From Caldifarciminota bacterium (lineage in GTDB: Bacteria > Hydrothermota > Hydrothermia > WGAB01): a stretch of 42,492 bases of DNA. The translations under genes and the position numbers were made by a program. The stretch is taken from contig WFXO01000083.1 in NCBI GenBank assembly GCA_015490555.1, positions 1-42,492 on the forward strand. The letters are read 5' to 3'. Positions 1 through 8,211 of the stretch are shown piece by piece; the first letter of the stretch is position 1, and each line of letters begins with the position of its first letter. A model generated the notes under the pieces. It saw nothing but the letters and a program-made list of their open reading frames with translations. It made no database searches and had not been told where the DNA came from.

Positions 1-2
1 GG

Positions 3-941
3 ATCAGTCAGGGGGCCGGGGTCCTGGGAATCGGGATTCTTATTGATCGAAATGGGAATGACGTTTACACCTGTGGCCCCATTGGGCAGGGGGCCGGCCT
101 CTTCGGACTGGGCGTGCTGTGGGATCGACAAGGCCATGACCTCTACACCCTGGATTTCTTTGGGCAGGGGGCCGGAAATTTTGGCTTGGGTCTCCTCATA
201 GACAATGCCCGGAATGACCGCTATCTGGCGACCGATTGGGTCCAAGGGTTTGGGTCAGTCTGGGGCTACGGGCTTCTGGTGGACCAGTCGGGCAACGATC
301 TCTATTACGCAGGAGGCCATTACCGGCATCGTCCGCTGTTACCCGGCCATTATCGCTCTTTCGCGCAGGGGTTCGGGATGGGGTGGCGCAGCGATGCCTC
401 CGGCGGGATCGGGTTCCTCCTGGACGCCGATGGCAACGATGTCTATGCAGTAGAAGTCTACGGCCAGGGGACCAGTTACTGGTTCAGCCTGGGGATGCTG
501 GCGGACCTGGGAGGCAATGACTTCTACCAGGCCACAGAATACGCTCAGGGGGCAGGGATCCATCTCTCCCTTGGGATTCTCCACGACCGAGAAGGCGAGG
601 ACCATTACTACGCCAGCCGTGGCCCGTCCCAGGGGGAAGGCCATGACTACTCGGTCGGGATTTTGATCGATGAGGCGGGGAATGATGACTACACGGTATC
701 GGGAGGACTGGGGATCGGCTTATACAACTCCGTCGGGCTCTTCATTGACAAGGGGGGATCAGACACGTACATGATCCGAGAACGCTTAGGCCTCGGCGAC
801 GCGAATGCGAGCCGAGGCCTGTTTGGGATCGGCGTCTTTTTGGATCTGGGCGGTGCCGATGTCTACCCGAAAGGGCAACCGGCGAAGAACCGGGCCCTAT
901 GGATTCAGGGTACCTACGGGGTCGGCTACGACCGGGAGTGA
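3..941 (+). CDS. Tandem-repeat protein (about 26-residue QGxGxxxxLGxLxDxxGNDxY repeats), 5'-truncated by the window edge
   Basis: Frame is open from nt 3 upstream of the listed ATG at 114 and reads ISQGAGVLGIGILIDRNGNDVYTCGPIGQGAG..., continuous with the repeats; stop at 939-941. Confidence 0.8.
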   Translation: MSQGAGVLGIGILIDRNGNDVYTCGPIGQGAGLFGLGVLWDRQGHDLYTLDFFGQGAGNFGLGLLIDNARNDRYLATDWVQGFGSVWGYGLLVDQSGNDLYYAGGHYRHRPLLPGHYRSFAQGFGMGWRSDASGGIGFLLDADGNDVYAVEVYGQGTSYWFSLGMLADLGGNDFYQATEYAQGAGIHLSLGILHDREGEDHYYASRGPSQGEGHDYSVGILIDEAGNDDYTVSGGLGIGLYNSVGLFIDKGGSDTYMIRERLGLGDANASRGLFGIGVFLDLGGADVYPKGQPAKNRALWIQGTYGVGYDRE

Positions 942-962
942 ACCCCGAACATCCTTCATGGG

Positions 963-1847
963 TCAAGAGTCCCCACCGTTTTTCCGTTCCCGGAACTCCA
1001 CAGTCCCACCCGCAATCTCGATCCGGATCTTGGCCTGAGGCTGCGTTCCAATGCGGTAGATCCCCGGAGCAACCTTCTGGAGCCGGCCCTGGAAGCCTTC
1101 AGAAAAGATCACTTCTTCACCGAGGACTTCTTCTTCCTCCGAGGCTCGCCACCCGGGAGGAAATCTGAACCGTTCATGTTTCACCTTGACCTCCACCTCA
1201 AATTCTGCCTCCCGGGGGATCAACAAAGTCAGATCTCCACCGGCCACTTTTACACGAAGGTCATGGAGTTCTTTAACATGAGCGGTAGCGTCTCCGCCCA
1301 TAATGGTCCACTCTCCTTTCTGCTGAAGATCGAAGATCTCGACATCACCGCCCATAATTTTGAGCGCCAGGGGTTTGTCTGGCGGGAGGGTGAGTGAGAG
1401 GTCACCGCCCATATCTTTGATCACGAGTTCCTCTCCCATGCGCTTCACGACACTGTGCATTCCTGAGCCCGAGACTTGAATTTCTTGGATCGGGCGGATA
1501 TGGATATCGAGGTCGCCTCCCATCACCTTCACGAGGACCCGACGCACCCGGTCTGTGGGGATCGTCTGTTTCATAGTTGCCCACCGGGTCTTCACACTGG
1601 ACTCTACAACATCCGGAACCGCGCGGATGAGTTCTGAAACCATGGAGCCGATGCCCCGCATGAATCCGGAGAATCCGGAGGGTCCTTCGCCCCAATGTTC
1701 ATGGACCCGATGGCGGGCACGATGATGCACATGTTCGTGTTTCGGAGGTCCGGCATGTTCCAGGGACTCCAGGAGCCGCGCCGCCTCCTCGGCGCTGATT
1801 TTCCCCTCTTCCAGCATCTTCAAAATTCTCAACCTTGGATCTTCCAT
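963..1847 (-). CDS. YvlB-like protein: N-terminal SHOCT-like motif (LRILKMLEEGKISAEEAARLLESLE) plus C-terminal DUF4097-type beta-solenoid with MGGD repeats
   Basis: Translated ORF; SD-like GGTGGAG upstream of ATG; repeated MGGDxxxx strands. Confidence 0.75.
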   Translation of the reverse strand: MEDPRLRILKMLEEGKISAEEAARLLESLEHAGPPKHEHVHHRARHRVHEHWGEGPSGFSGFMRGIGSMVSELIRAVPDVVESSVKTRWATMKQTIPTDRVRRVLVKVMGGDLDIHIRPIQEIQVSGSGMHSVVKRMGEELVIKDMGGDLSLTLPPDKPLALKIMGGDVEIFDLQQKGEWTIMGGDATAHVKELHDLRVKVAGGDLTLLIPREAEFEVEVKVKHERFRFPPGWRASEEEEVLGEEVIFSEGFQGRLQKVAPGIYRIGTQPQAKIRIEIAGGTVEFRERKNGGDS

Positions 1848-1849
1848 GG

Positions 1850-2218
1850 CTACTCCACCCAGATTTTGACTTGTGTTCCATCCGTGGATTCGAGGTCTAA
1901 AATTTCCCCAGCTTCAAACCCTTCTTGTTCCAAGGTTCGCAAGAGTTCACGGAGATCGATGTCATGCCCGTTTAACTTGGTCTGGACTTTGGAGGGAACC
2001 AAGTGGATCGCCCAACGAATAAAGGCCCAGGGCATCCGAATATTGACGGTTTCTTCATCGTCCACCACGCGGATGCGGAACCAGCGGATTCCGCGCTTTT
2101 TCGAGGGAAGACTCTGGGCCGAAGACGGGGGTTCTAACGCCGAGAGGAGCCGTTCGGCCTCCTCGGCGCTGATTTTCCCCACTTCCAGCATCTTCAAAAT
2201 TCTCAGGCGTTCCTCCAT
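1850..2218 (-). CDS. Small protein with the same N-terminal SHOCT-like motif (LRILKMLEVGKISAEEAERLLSALE)
   Basis: Translated ORF; SD AAAGGAGAGG upstream of ATG; N-terminus nearly identical to the downstream gene. Confidence 0.75.
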   Translation of the reverse strand: MEERLRILKMLEVGKISAEEAERLLSALEPPSSAQSLPSKKRGIRWFRIRVVDDEETVNIRMPWAFIRWAIHLVPSKVQTKLNGHDIDLRELLRTLEQEGFEAGEILDLESTDGTQVKIWVE

Positions 2219-2219
2219 G

Positions 2220-2600
2220 TTACACCTCTCCTTTCAAGAGACGTTCGGCCTCTTCAATGGTAATTTCGCCACGTTCCAGTCGGTCCAGGACCTCATTCAC
2301 ATCCACGGACTCCTCTTCGGTAATAGGCCCCGGCATGGCGGGATAGCCCAGGGCGTCCAGCACCTCATCCAGCCGGGCCCGTGCCGTGGGTCGAGACACC
2401 CCAAGTTCCTGTGCTACCATCGAGAGATTCCCTCGAAACTGAAGGAACAACCGGAGGAATGCCAGTTGCTCCTCCGTCAATTGCTCAAACTCCGTCCTTG
2501 GGAATGCCCCAACAATCTTGGTCCCGCACCGACTACATTGGTATTCCAAGACCTGTAACGGCCCTTCACACACCGGACAACGATGGAGTCGCTTCATCAT
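2220..2600 (-). CDS. DUF2089 family protein (zinc-ribbon-like N-terminus, HTH-like middle, SHOCT-like C-terminus)
   Basis: CPVCEGPLQVLEYQCSRCGTKI zinc-ribbon pattern; LSMVAQELGVSRPTARARLDEV HTH-like; DRLERGEITIEEAERLL. Confidence 0.8.
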   Translation of the reverse strand: MMKRLHRCPVCEGPLQVLEYQCSRCGTKIVGAFPRTEFEQLTEEQLAFLRLFLQFRGNLSMVAQELGVSRPTARARLDEVLDALGYPAMPGPITEEESVDVNEVLDRLERGEITIEEAERLLKGEV

Positions 2601-2635
2601 GTCATTATGATAAGCATTTGTTTACAATTTGTCAA
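2600..2635 (-). promoter_or_regulatory. Near-consensus sigma70-type promoter: TTGACA (2635..2630) - 17 - TATCAT (2612..2607), predicted +1 at about 2600
   Basis: Read directly from the sequence; predicted +1 coincides with the A of the DUF2089 ATG. Confidence 0.75.
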
Positions 2636-2663
2636 GTGTGGGTTGATACTTTGAAAGGAGCCC

Positions 2664-3710
2664 TTAGGAAAAGAGGGTATAGAGGGTTTGGTGCCACTGG
2701 TGCATCGGGCGGGTGTCCAGGACGGTATAGCGCTCAGGGCGCATCTGAGGAGCCACCTCGAGGGCCCGGGACAACATGTCTACGCTGACTCCCAAGGCCC
2801 TGGGATGGGTGGGTAGCCCAAGGGTTTCAAAGAGTGTTCGGACCCGCGAAGAAAGGGGGTGATCCTGAAAAGACAAGGCCATCAGGGTTCCGAGGGCGAC
2901 CTGTTCCCCGTGGAGTCCCGTGCCGATCCCCAGGTGATCCAGGGCATGGGAAATCAGGTGTTCCGAGCCAGAACAGGGTCGGGAAGAGCCTACGAGACCC
3001 ATCGCGATTCCTCCCAGGATCAGGCCCCGCGACAGAAGCCGCAGGGTCTCAAAGTCCTGAAGACTCGGAGACGCTGCATAAAGAAACGTCTGGGCACCGG
3101 TTTCGGCGAGGGTTGCCGCCAATTCGTCCACAGGCTCCTTGCCGTGTGCCTCGGCGAGCCGCCAATCCTGCACCGCGGAAAGGTTTGCGATGAGATCCCC
3201 GACCCCTGCCTTCAAGTACCGGATCGGTGCTCTCTGGACAATCTCCAGATCGACCAATACGCCAATCGGCATGACGGCCCCCACCGAATGGGTCTTCGCA
3301 ATCCCCTGGATTACAGCAACCGGCGATGCAATCCCATCGCTACTGAGCACCGTGGGGATCGCTACAAAAGGTAGGTTTTCCAGGTATGCGGTGTACTTGG
3401 CCACGTCTATGGGCTTCCCGCCACCAATGGCGAGGAACAATCGGGGACGGGTTTCCCGGACCTGGGAGCGAACCTTCTCGACGGCATGGATATCGCTTTT
3501 TTGAACCGTGATGTGGAACGCGGAGAGACCGCTGGCCTGGAGTCGTTGGAGGAGGTCTTGTGCCAATTCGGCAGTCAATCCCGGCCCGGAAACCAGAAGA
3601 ACAGGGCCCTGCGAAAGATGGTGTTCCTGAAGGATCGAAGGGATCTTGGCCCAGAGTCCGATATCCAACCGGATCAACGCGGGAAGGGAAACCAGTCTCG
3701 GAGACGCCAT
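2664..3710 (-). CDS. sn-glycerol-1-phosphate dehydrogenase family protein (archaeal-type G1PDH / AraM-like)
   Basis: GGGKPIDVAKYTAYLENLPFVAIPTVLSSDGIASP, SGSEHLISHALD and HGEQVALGTL motifs. ATG at 3710 directly after the upstream stop (TGAGC-ATG); the longer 473-aa ORF N-terminus overlaps the GH57 gene out of frame. Confidence 0.85.
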   Translation of the reverse strand: MASPRLVSLPALIRLDIGLWAKIPSILQEHHLSQGPVLLVSGPGLTAELAQDLLQRLQASGLSAFHITVQKSDIHAVEKVRSQVRETRPRLFLAIGGGKPIDVAKYTAYLENLPFVAIPTVLSSDGIASPVAVIQGIAKTHSVGAVMPIGVLVDLEIVQRAPIRYLKAGVGDLIANLSAVQDWRLAEAHGKEPVDELAATLAETGAQTFLYAASPSLQDFETLRLLSRGLILGGIAMGLVGSSRPCSGSEHLISHALDHLGIGTGLHGEQVALGTLMALSFQDHPLSSRVRTLFETLGLPTHPRALGVSVDMLSRALEVAPQMRPERYTVLDTRPMHQWHQTLYTLFS

Positions 3711-3712
3711 GC

Positions 3713-6700
3713 TCAGGGAATGCGGACGGACGGAACTAAGGTATAAGGAGGCGAAAGGAGTTGGGATTGGGAGACCGAGGCATCGGAAGGGTCTAAGAGG
3801 TCCATCACCGGGGGATCTTGAGGGGATTTTCGACCTCCCAATGTCCACTGACCGGGTTGAGGGTCTAAGGGCCGAACCTGGTCTTCCGCATATCCATCCT
3901 GGGAACAAACCAGGATGGTCAAGGCATCTCCAGACTTCAGTTGAAGCAGAGAATGTGGGACTTCCACGACCACGTGATTCCCCTCGGCCCAGGCCTTGAA
4001 GGCGCCAGCCTGGACCCGTCCGGAGGCATCCATGTACTCCAGGCCATATTCTGGCCAGCCGGCGATTTTGAGACGAGCAGACCAAGGCGTAGAAGGGTCA
4101 AAATGGAGTCCCCCCAATGCAGGAGAGCCGGCGTCCGTCCTCTGTTTGGGTGCACCGGGCTGGTGTACGTAGACCCAGATCAAGGGGTGGGAGAACCCCA
4201 AGGGGGCGTTCCAAGGGTTCGGCAAATCCTGGAAGGTCAACACCCAATAGTCTGCATCCGTGCCTCGATAGAGCGCAAATTTTGTAAGATCGAAGATCCC
4301 GGGGGTAAAGACCGGATCCGTCGGATATTGATAGGTTCCGGGACCGTGATCGTCGCCGACCGGGTCCGAGATCTCGAGGATCTTGGGGAGGTCGGACCAG
4401 GCGGGCCTTTTTTGGCCGGGGGCCATCACGCCCCCGGTTGTCGTCGGGAATGAACCTCCTACGATGGGAGAATCGAGGACCGCAGGGGGAGTCTTACCTA
4501 AAGCCGTGTAGACAGTTTTCAGGGTCTTTCGGAACATGTCATCAAAGCGTATGTCCCCGCCGGGGCTGGTCTGATCGTTGCCAAACCACCAGAACCAATC
4601 GGAGCCCTCCGCTGCCATCATGGCGAGCCGTGCCGATTCTACCTGAGGGGGCGTCAGATCATCCTGAGCCAGGAACTGGTCCAAATCGCGTCGAACCCGA
4701 CCCAGGATCTCCCATGCTCGATTTTCCTCGCGTTCACCGATCCAGGTCGAGAAGTCTGCACTAATCCAGGAGCCTGCGAACAGGTGATCGATCGTTGCAG
4801 AGGGGGGATATTGTTCCAGGTATTCCGAAACGGTGACCGTTCGGATCCAAGGAGTTTCTTGAAGTTGGCGATAAAAGGCATGGAAGAATTCCTTGGCATC
4901 GTGAGGATACCATTCCCAGGCGTTTTCACCGTCCAAAATCACGGTCACCAACGGGGGAATCGGTTGATTTGCCAGGGCCTTATGGATCGCGTACAGGGCC
5001 TGTACAAAGTCATTGGCAGCGGCCACAGGGTCCATGGATTTGTAACGGAACCCGATCCGGTCTGACAGATCCGTATCGCGGAACACCATGAACACGGTAT
5101 CCTTTTGTCCAATGACGCGGTAGGGGCGATAGCGTTGACTCATCGAGACCATGGTTTGGCCCAGGGATCGAGCCAACACCTGGACGTCCGAGGCGATCCA
5201 TCGGACCCCGGCTTCCCGGAAAAGATCCACGACAGCGTCTGCTACGGCCCCCTCGGCCGGCCACAAGCCCTTCGGAGGTCGGGCGAAACGCTTCTGATAA
5301 AACTGAACGGCCTTTTGGACATGCCAGGCTGCATCCTGGGGATAGTGGAACCGTGGAGGTAACGGGGTCAGGGGCATGGCCTCCTTCGCCAAATCGGTGT
5401 CATAGATCAACGGCAAAATCGGGTGATAAAAGGGTGTGGTAATGACCTCAATCTGGCCTTTTTCTTGGAGTTCCCGGTGGATGGGAACAACCGCCTTCAG
5501 GATCTTAAATTGGAGGTCGATCACCGCACGCTTGTCTTCTTCAGAGAAATCGCGGCCTTTCTCAATCCAGGGTTGGACGGTGACCGTGTCGCCGGTCGGT
5601 AAGACCACCGGCCCTTCCTGGAAATCCGGATCAAACCAGGCCAAATTGAACCACATTTGCAAGTCCCGCCAGTCCTGTGTTGTAAAGCGTGGGATCGAGG
5701 CCTGAACATCCACACTCCCATCGGACCTCATGATCCGCTTTAAGCGGAGTTCCCGATAGCGGGGCCAAATGTCTATCATGTTGTCCCAGTTGGCGGAGAA
5801 GAAGTGTTCCAGGAGGAAGGCCTTGTCCTCGTCCGTCAGAGAAGCAGCATCCTTGAGGGTTAATCGGACATAGCGATCGGGGCTCTTACCAGCCTCGTAC
5901 CGTTGAATGAGATCTTCCAGTTGCATAAGGAGGACCGGGGTCAGATTGATGGTCACGTGAACCTGGGGGTATTGTTGGAGGATGGCGGCCATGTCGTAGT
6001 AGTCTTTGATGGCATGGAGGCGGACCCAGGGTTCTTCATATTCACCGGTCTCAGGATCTTTGAAATACCGAGGCTGATGTTGATGCCAGACAATGGCGAG
6101 ATAAACCGGAGAACCCAGGGCGGGCAATTCGGGTCCGATGGGCTTCTCCGATGTGCCCTGTTTCGGAACTTCTTGGAGGATTTTGCCGTCTTCGGTCAGG
6201 ACAAACACCGAGTTAAAACCGCCATAGCCATCATCTACACGTGCAGGATTCAGGGGATCCTCGCGCCACTCGGTGCCATTGATGACAAACTTGTATTGGT
6301 AGACCCCTGGATTCAAGGGAACCACTGCTTCCCAATGGTCTTTCACGCGTTTCATCGGCAACGCCGTGGGGGCCCATTGATTGAATGTGCCAGCGAGGTA
6401 TACTTGTTGGGCCTCCGGTGCCATAAAACGAAACACGACCCCGTTCGGGGTTGCTTCCAGGTTCTTGAAGGCCTTGCCACCGGTCACGATCAGAACCGAA
6501 TTGAAGCCCCCATAGGGATCCGGGGTCTTGAGGGGGTTGTCAGGATCTTCAAGCCAACGAGAACCGTCTACGACAAACTTGTACTCGTATCGGCCCGGGG
6601 GGAGGGATAAGGCAACCTGCCAAACACCCGGCTTGATTTCCTTGAGGGGTTGGGCTTGAGGGTTCCACTGATTGAACGTTCCGGCCACGGTGACGGACTG

Positions 6701-6808
6701 AGCACGGATATTCAACGTAAAGACGACCTTGCCGTCTTTTTCTTCAACCTTTCCGAACAACACCACAGGGATGAAAAGCCAGATCCATCGGTTTCGACAT
6801 GCCCTCAT
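3713..6808 (-). CDS. Secreted glycoside hydrolase family 57 (amylopullulanase-like) with two N-terminal CBM48-like domains and a C-terminal glucodextranase/DOMON-like domain
   Basis: IVWHQHQPRY, GLWPAEGAV and VILDGENAWEWY motifs; duplicated VYLAGTFNQW...YEYKFVVDGSRW-type repeats; signal peptide; SD AAGGAGGT. Confidence 0.88.
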   Translation of the reverse strand: MRACRNRWIWLFIPVVLFGKVEEKDGKVVFTLNIRAQSVTVAGTFNQWNPQAQPLKEIKPGVWQVALSLPPGRYEYKFVVDGSRWLEDPDNPLKTPDPYGGFNSVLIVTGGKAFKNLEATPNGVVFRFMAPEAQQVYLAGTFNQWAPTALPMKRVKDHWEAVVPLNPGVYQYKFVINGTEWREDPLNPARVDDGYGGFNSVFVLTEDGKILQEVPKQGTSEKPIGPELPALGSPVYLAIVWHQHQPRYFKDPETGEYEEPWVRLHAIKDYYDMAAILQQYPQVHVTINLTPVLLMQLEDLIQRYEAGKSPDRYVRLTLKDAASLTDEDKAFLLEHFFSANWDNMIDIWPRYRELRLKRIMRSDGSVDVQASIPRFTTQDWRDLQMWFNLAWFDPDFQEGPVVLPTGDTVTVQPWIEKGRDFSEEDKRAVIDLQFKILKAVVPIHRELQEKGQIEVITTPFYHPILPLIYDTDLAKEAMPLTPLPPRFHYPQDAAWHVQKAVQFYQKRFARPPKGLWPAEGAVADAVVDLFREAGVRWIASDVQVLARSLGQTMVSMSQRYRPYRVIGQKDTVFMVFRDTDLSDRIGFRYKSMDPVAAANDFVQALYAIHKALANQPIPPLVTVILDGENAWEWYPHDAKEFFHAFYRQLQETPWIRTVTVSEYLEQYPPSATIDHLFAGSWISADFSTWIGEREENRAWEILGRVRRDLDQFLAQDDLTPPQVESARLAMMAAEGSDWFWWFGNDQTSPGGDIRFDDMFRKTLKTVYTALGKTPPAVLDSPIVGGSFPTTTGGVMAPGQKRPAWSDLPKILEISDPVGDDHGPGTYQYPTDPVFTPGIFDLTKFALYRGTDADYWVLTFQDLPNPWNAPLGFSHPLIWVYVHQPGAPKQRTDAGSPALGGLHFDPSTPWSARLKIAGWPEYGLEYMDASGRVQAGAFKAWAEGNHVVVEVPHSLLQLKSGDALTILVCSQDGYAEDQVRPLDPQPGQWTLGGRKSPQDPPVMDLLDPSDASVSQSQLLSPPYTLVPSVRIP

Positions 6809-6831
6809 GTTGACCTCCTTGGCTTCGGGAA

Positions 6832-6837
6832 ATTATA
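6832..6837 (-). promoter_or_regulatory. TATAAT -10 element upstream of the GH57 gene (no good -35)
   Basis: Exact TATAAT on the minus strand 24 nt upstream of ATG, SD in between. Confidence 0.5.
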
Positions 6838-6917
6838 AACCGGTCTGCCGGATTTTCCGGTTAGGGGTCTTGGATGGCTGAAGGAATCTGTAAAATAGTG
6901 GCCAAAGGAGGCTGTGT

Positions 6918-8201
6918 ATGCGGCGAATGTTTTGGGTGTGGGTTCTGAGCACATCTCTGGGGTCCGGGCTTTGGGCCGGGGTGGGCTATTGGTCTTGGCT
7001 GGGTCCGGTCTCCGGAGAAGTCACGGCGCTTCATGTTACCACGAATGCGCTCTATGTGGCCATCGAGGGACAAGGCCTGTTCCGGTACGACCTTTCCAGC
7101 CAAACCTGGGATACGTTGGTTGCCCCCGGCTCGCCGATCCGTGCGATTTACGTACATCCAGTTAACCCCAACGATCTCTTGGTCGGGATTGACGCTACCG
7201 TGGGTGTCACGGTCTGGCGTTCCCAAGACGGAGGGCTCTCGTGGGCTCCTTCCGACTCCGGACTGACGGCCCCCGGCCTCTCGGACGTCCTCCCGGTACG
7301 TGCCATTGCCGGGACAGCCCAACGACCGGATACCGTCTTCCTGGCCACGATGGATGGGGCCTGGATGTCGCCCGACTTCGGCGCCCATTGGCTCTATGTC
7401 TTTAGCGAAGACCCTGCGTATTATTACAACGCCCGGACTCTAACCATCGCTACACCGGAAACCCTTTTTTTGGGATCCCAGAACTTTGTGTATGAGGGGC
7501 AGGTGTGGCGGTCCGTCGATGGGGGACAGACCTGGGACTTTCTCTGGGGAACCTATGATGTCGGCGGGGAGGGGCTTCTCAACGGCATTACCCAACATCC
7601 GAGGGTTCCCGCCCTTCTCTTGGTCGCCGTGGGCGGCTTCTTTGTGCCCGGCATCTATCGGAGTCTGGACGGGGGGATGACATTTACCCAGACCTTCTCA
7701 GCGTGGGCCAACGCGGTCCTCTTCCATCCACAAGACTCTTCGGTGGCCTATGCCGCGACCGATGCGAACGGGGTGTTGAAATCTCAAGATGCAGGATTGA
7801 CCTGGTCGGAAATCAATGATAGTCTTCCCCTGGGTGAGGTGGATCTCCTGGTCATGGGGTCGGACGAACGCACAATTTTTATCGGAACCCCCATAGGGGT
7901 TTACGCCTATACCGATCCCTATGTGTCCGTTGAAGAACGGTCCGGTTCCTTCCCGTCCCCGCTCCTCTCCCTTACCCCCAACCCTGTCCGTCGCTGGCTC
8001 ACCCTCCGTGCGTATGCAGGGCAAATCCAATCCGTTGCGGTCTATGCTTTAGACGGTCGGTCCTTGGGGCAGATTCAACGCCATCCAAACGCGATCTGGC
8101 GTGTGGATCTCAGTCCTTACGGCCGTGGCCCAAGGGCCCTCTTTCTGGAGATCCGGACCACACGGGGTCGGATGACGAAGCGGGTGTTTGTGATCCCGTA
8201 A
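6918..8201 (+). CDS. Secreted BNR/sortilin-type beta-propeller protein with T9SS type A-like C-terminal domain
   Basis: Repeated VWRSxDGGxTW motifs; C-terminus LTPNPVRRWLTL...VYALDGRSLG...VDLSPYGRG...KRVFVIP; SD AAAGGAGG. Confidence 0.78.
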   Translation: MRRMFWVWVLSTSLGSGLWAGVGYWSWLGPVSGEVTALHVTTNALYVAIEGQGLFRYDLSSQTWDTLVAPGSPIRAIYVHPVNPNDLLVGIDATVGVTVWRSQDGGLSWAPSDSGLTAPGLSDVLPVRAIAGTAQRPDTVFLATMDGAWMSPDFGAHWLYVFSEDPAYYYNARTLTIATPETLFLGSQNFVYEGQVWRSVDGGQTWDFLWGTYDVGGEGLLNGITQHPRVPALLLVAVGGFFVPGIYRSLDGGMTFTQTFSAWANAVLFHPQDSSVAYAATDANGVLKSQDAGLTWSEINDSLPLGEVDLLVMGSDERTIFIGTPIGVYAYTDPYVSVEERSGSFPSPLLSLTPNPVRRWLTLRAYAGQIQSVAVYALDGRSLGQIQRHPNAIWRVDLSPYGRGPRALFLEIRTTRGRMTKRVFVIP

Positions 8202-8211
8202 AGTCGCCGAC

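Noticed and set aside
1-941. Possible CRISPR or DNA-level tandem repeat in the first gene
   Set aside because: Periodicity is at protein level with diverged codons; no conserved DNA repeat/spacer pattern.
1695-2558. 287-aa plus-strand ORF
   Set aside because: Antisense to the DUF2089/SHOCT genes, which have clear family motifs and SDs; its translation is low-complexity and non-family.
3711-4085. N-terminal extension of the 473-aa G1PDH ORF
   Set aside because: Out-of-frame overlap with the GH57 coding end; G1PDH homology starts after ATG at 3710.
5903-6610. 235-aa plus-strand ORF
   Set aside because: Antisense within the well-supported GH57 gene; a by-product of codon bias.
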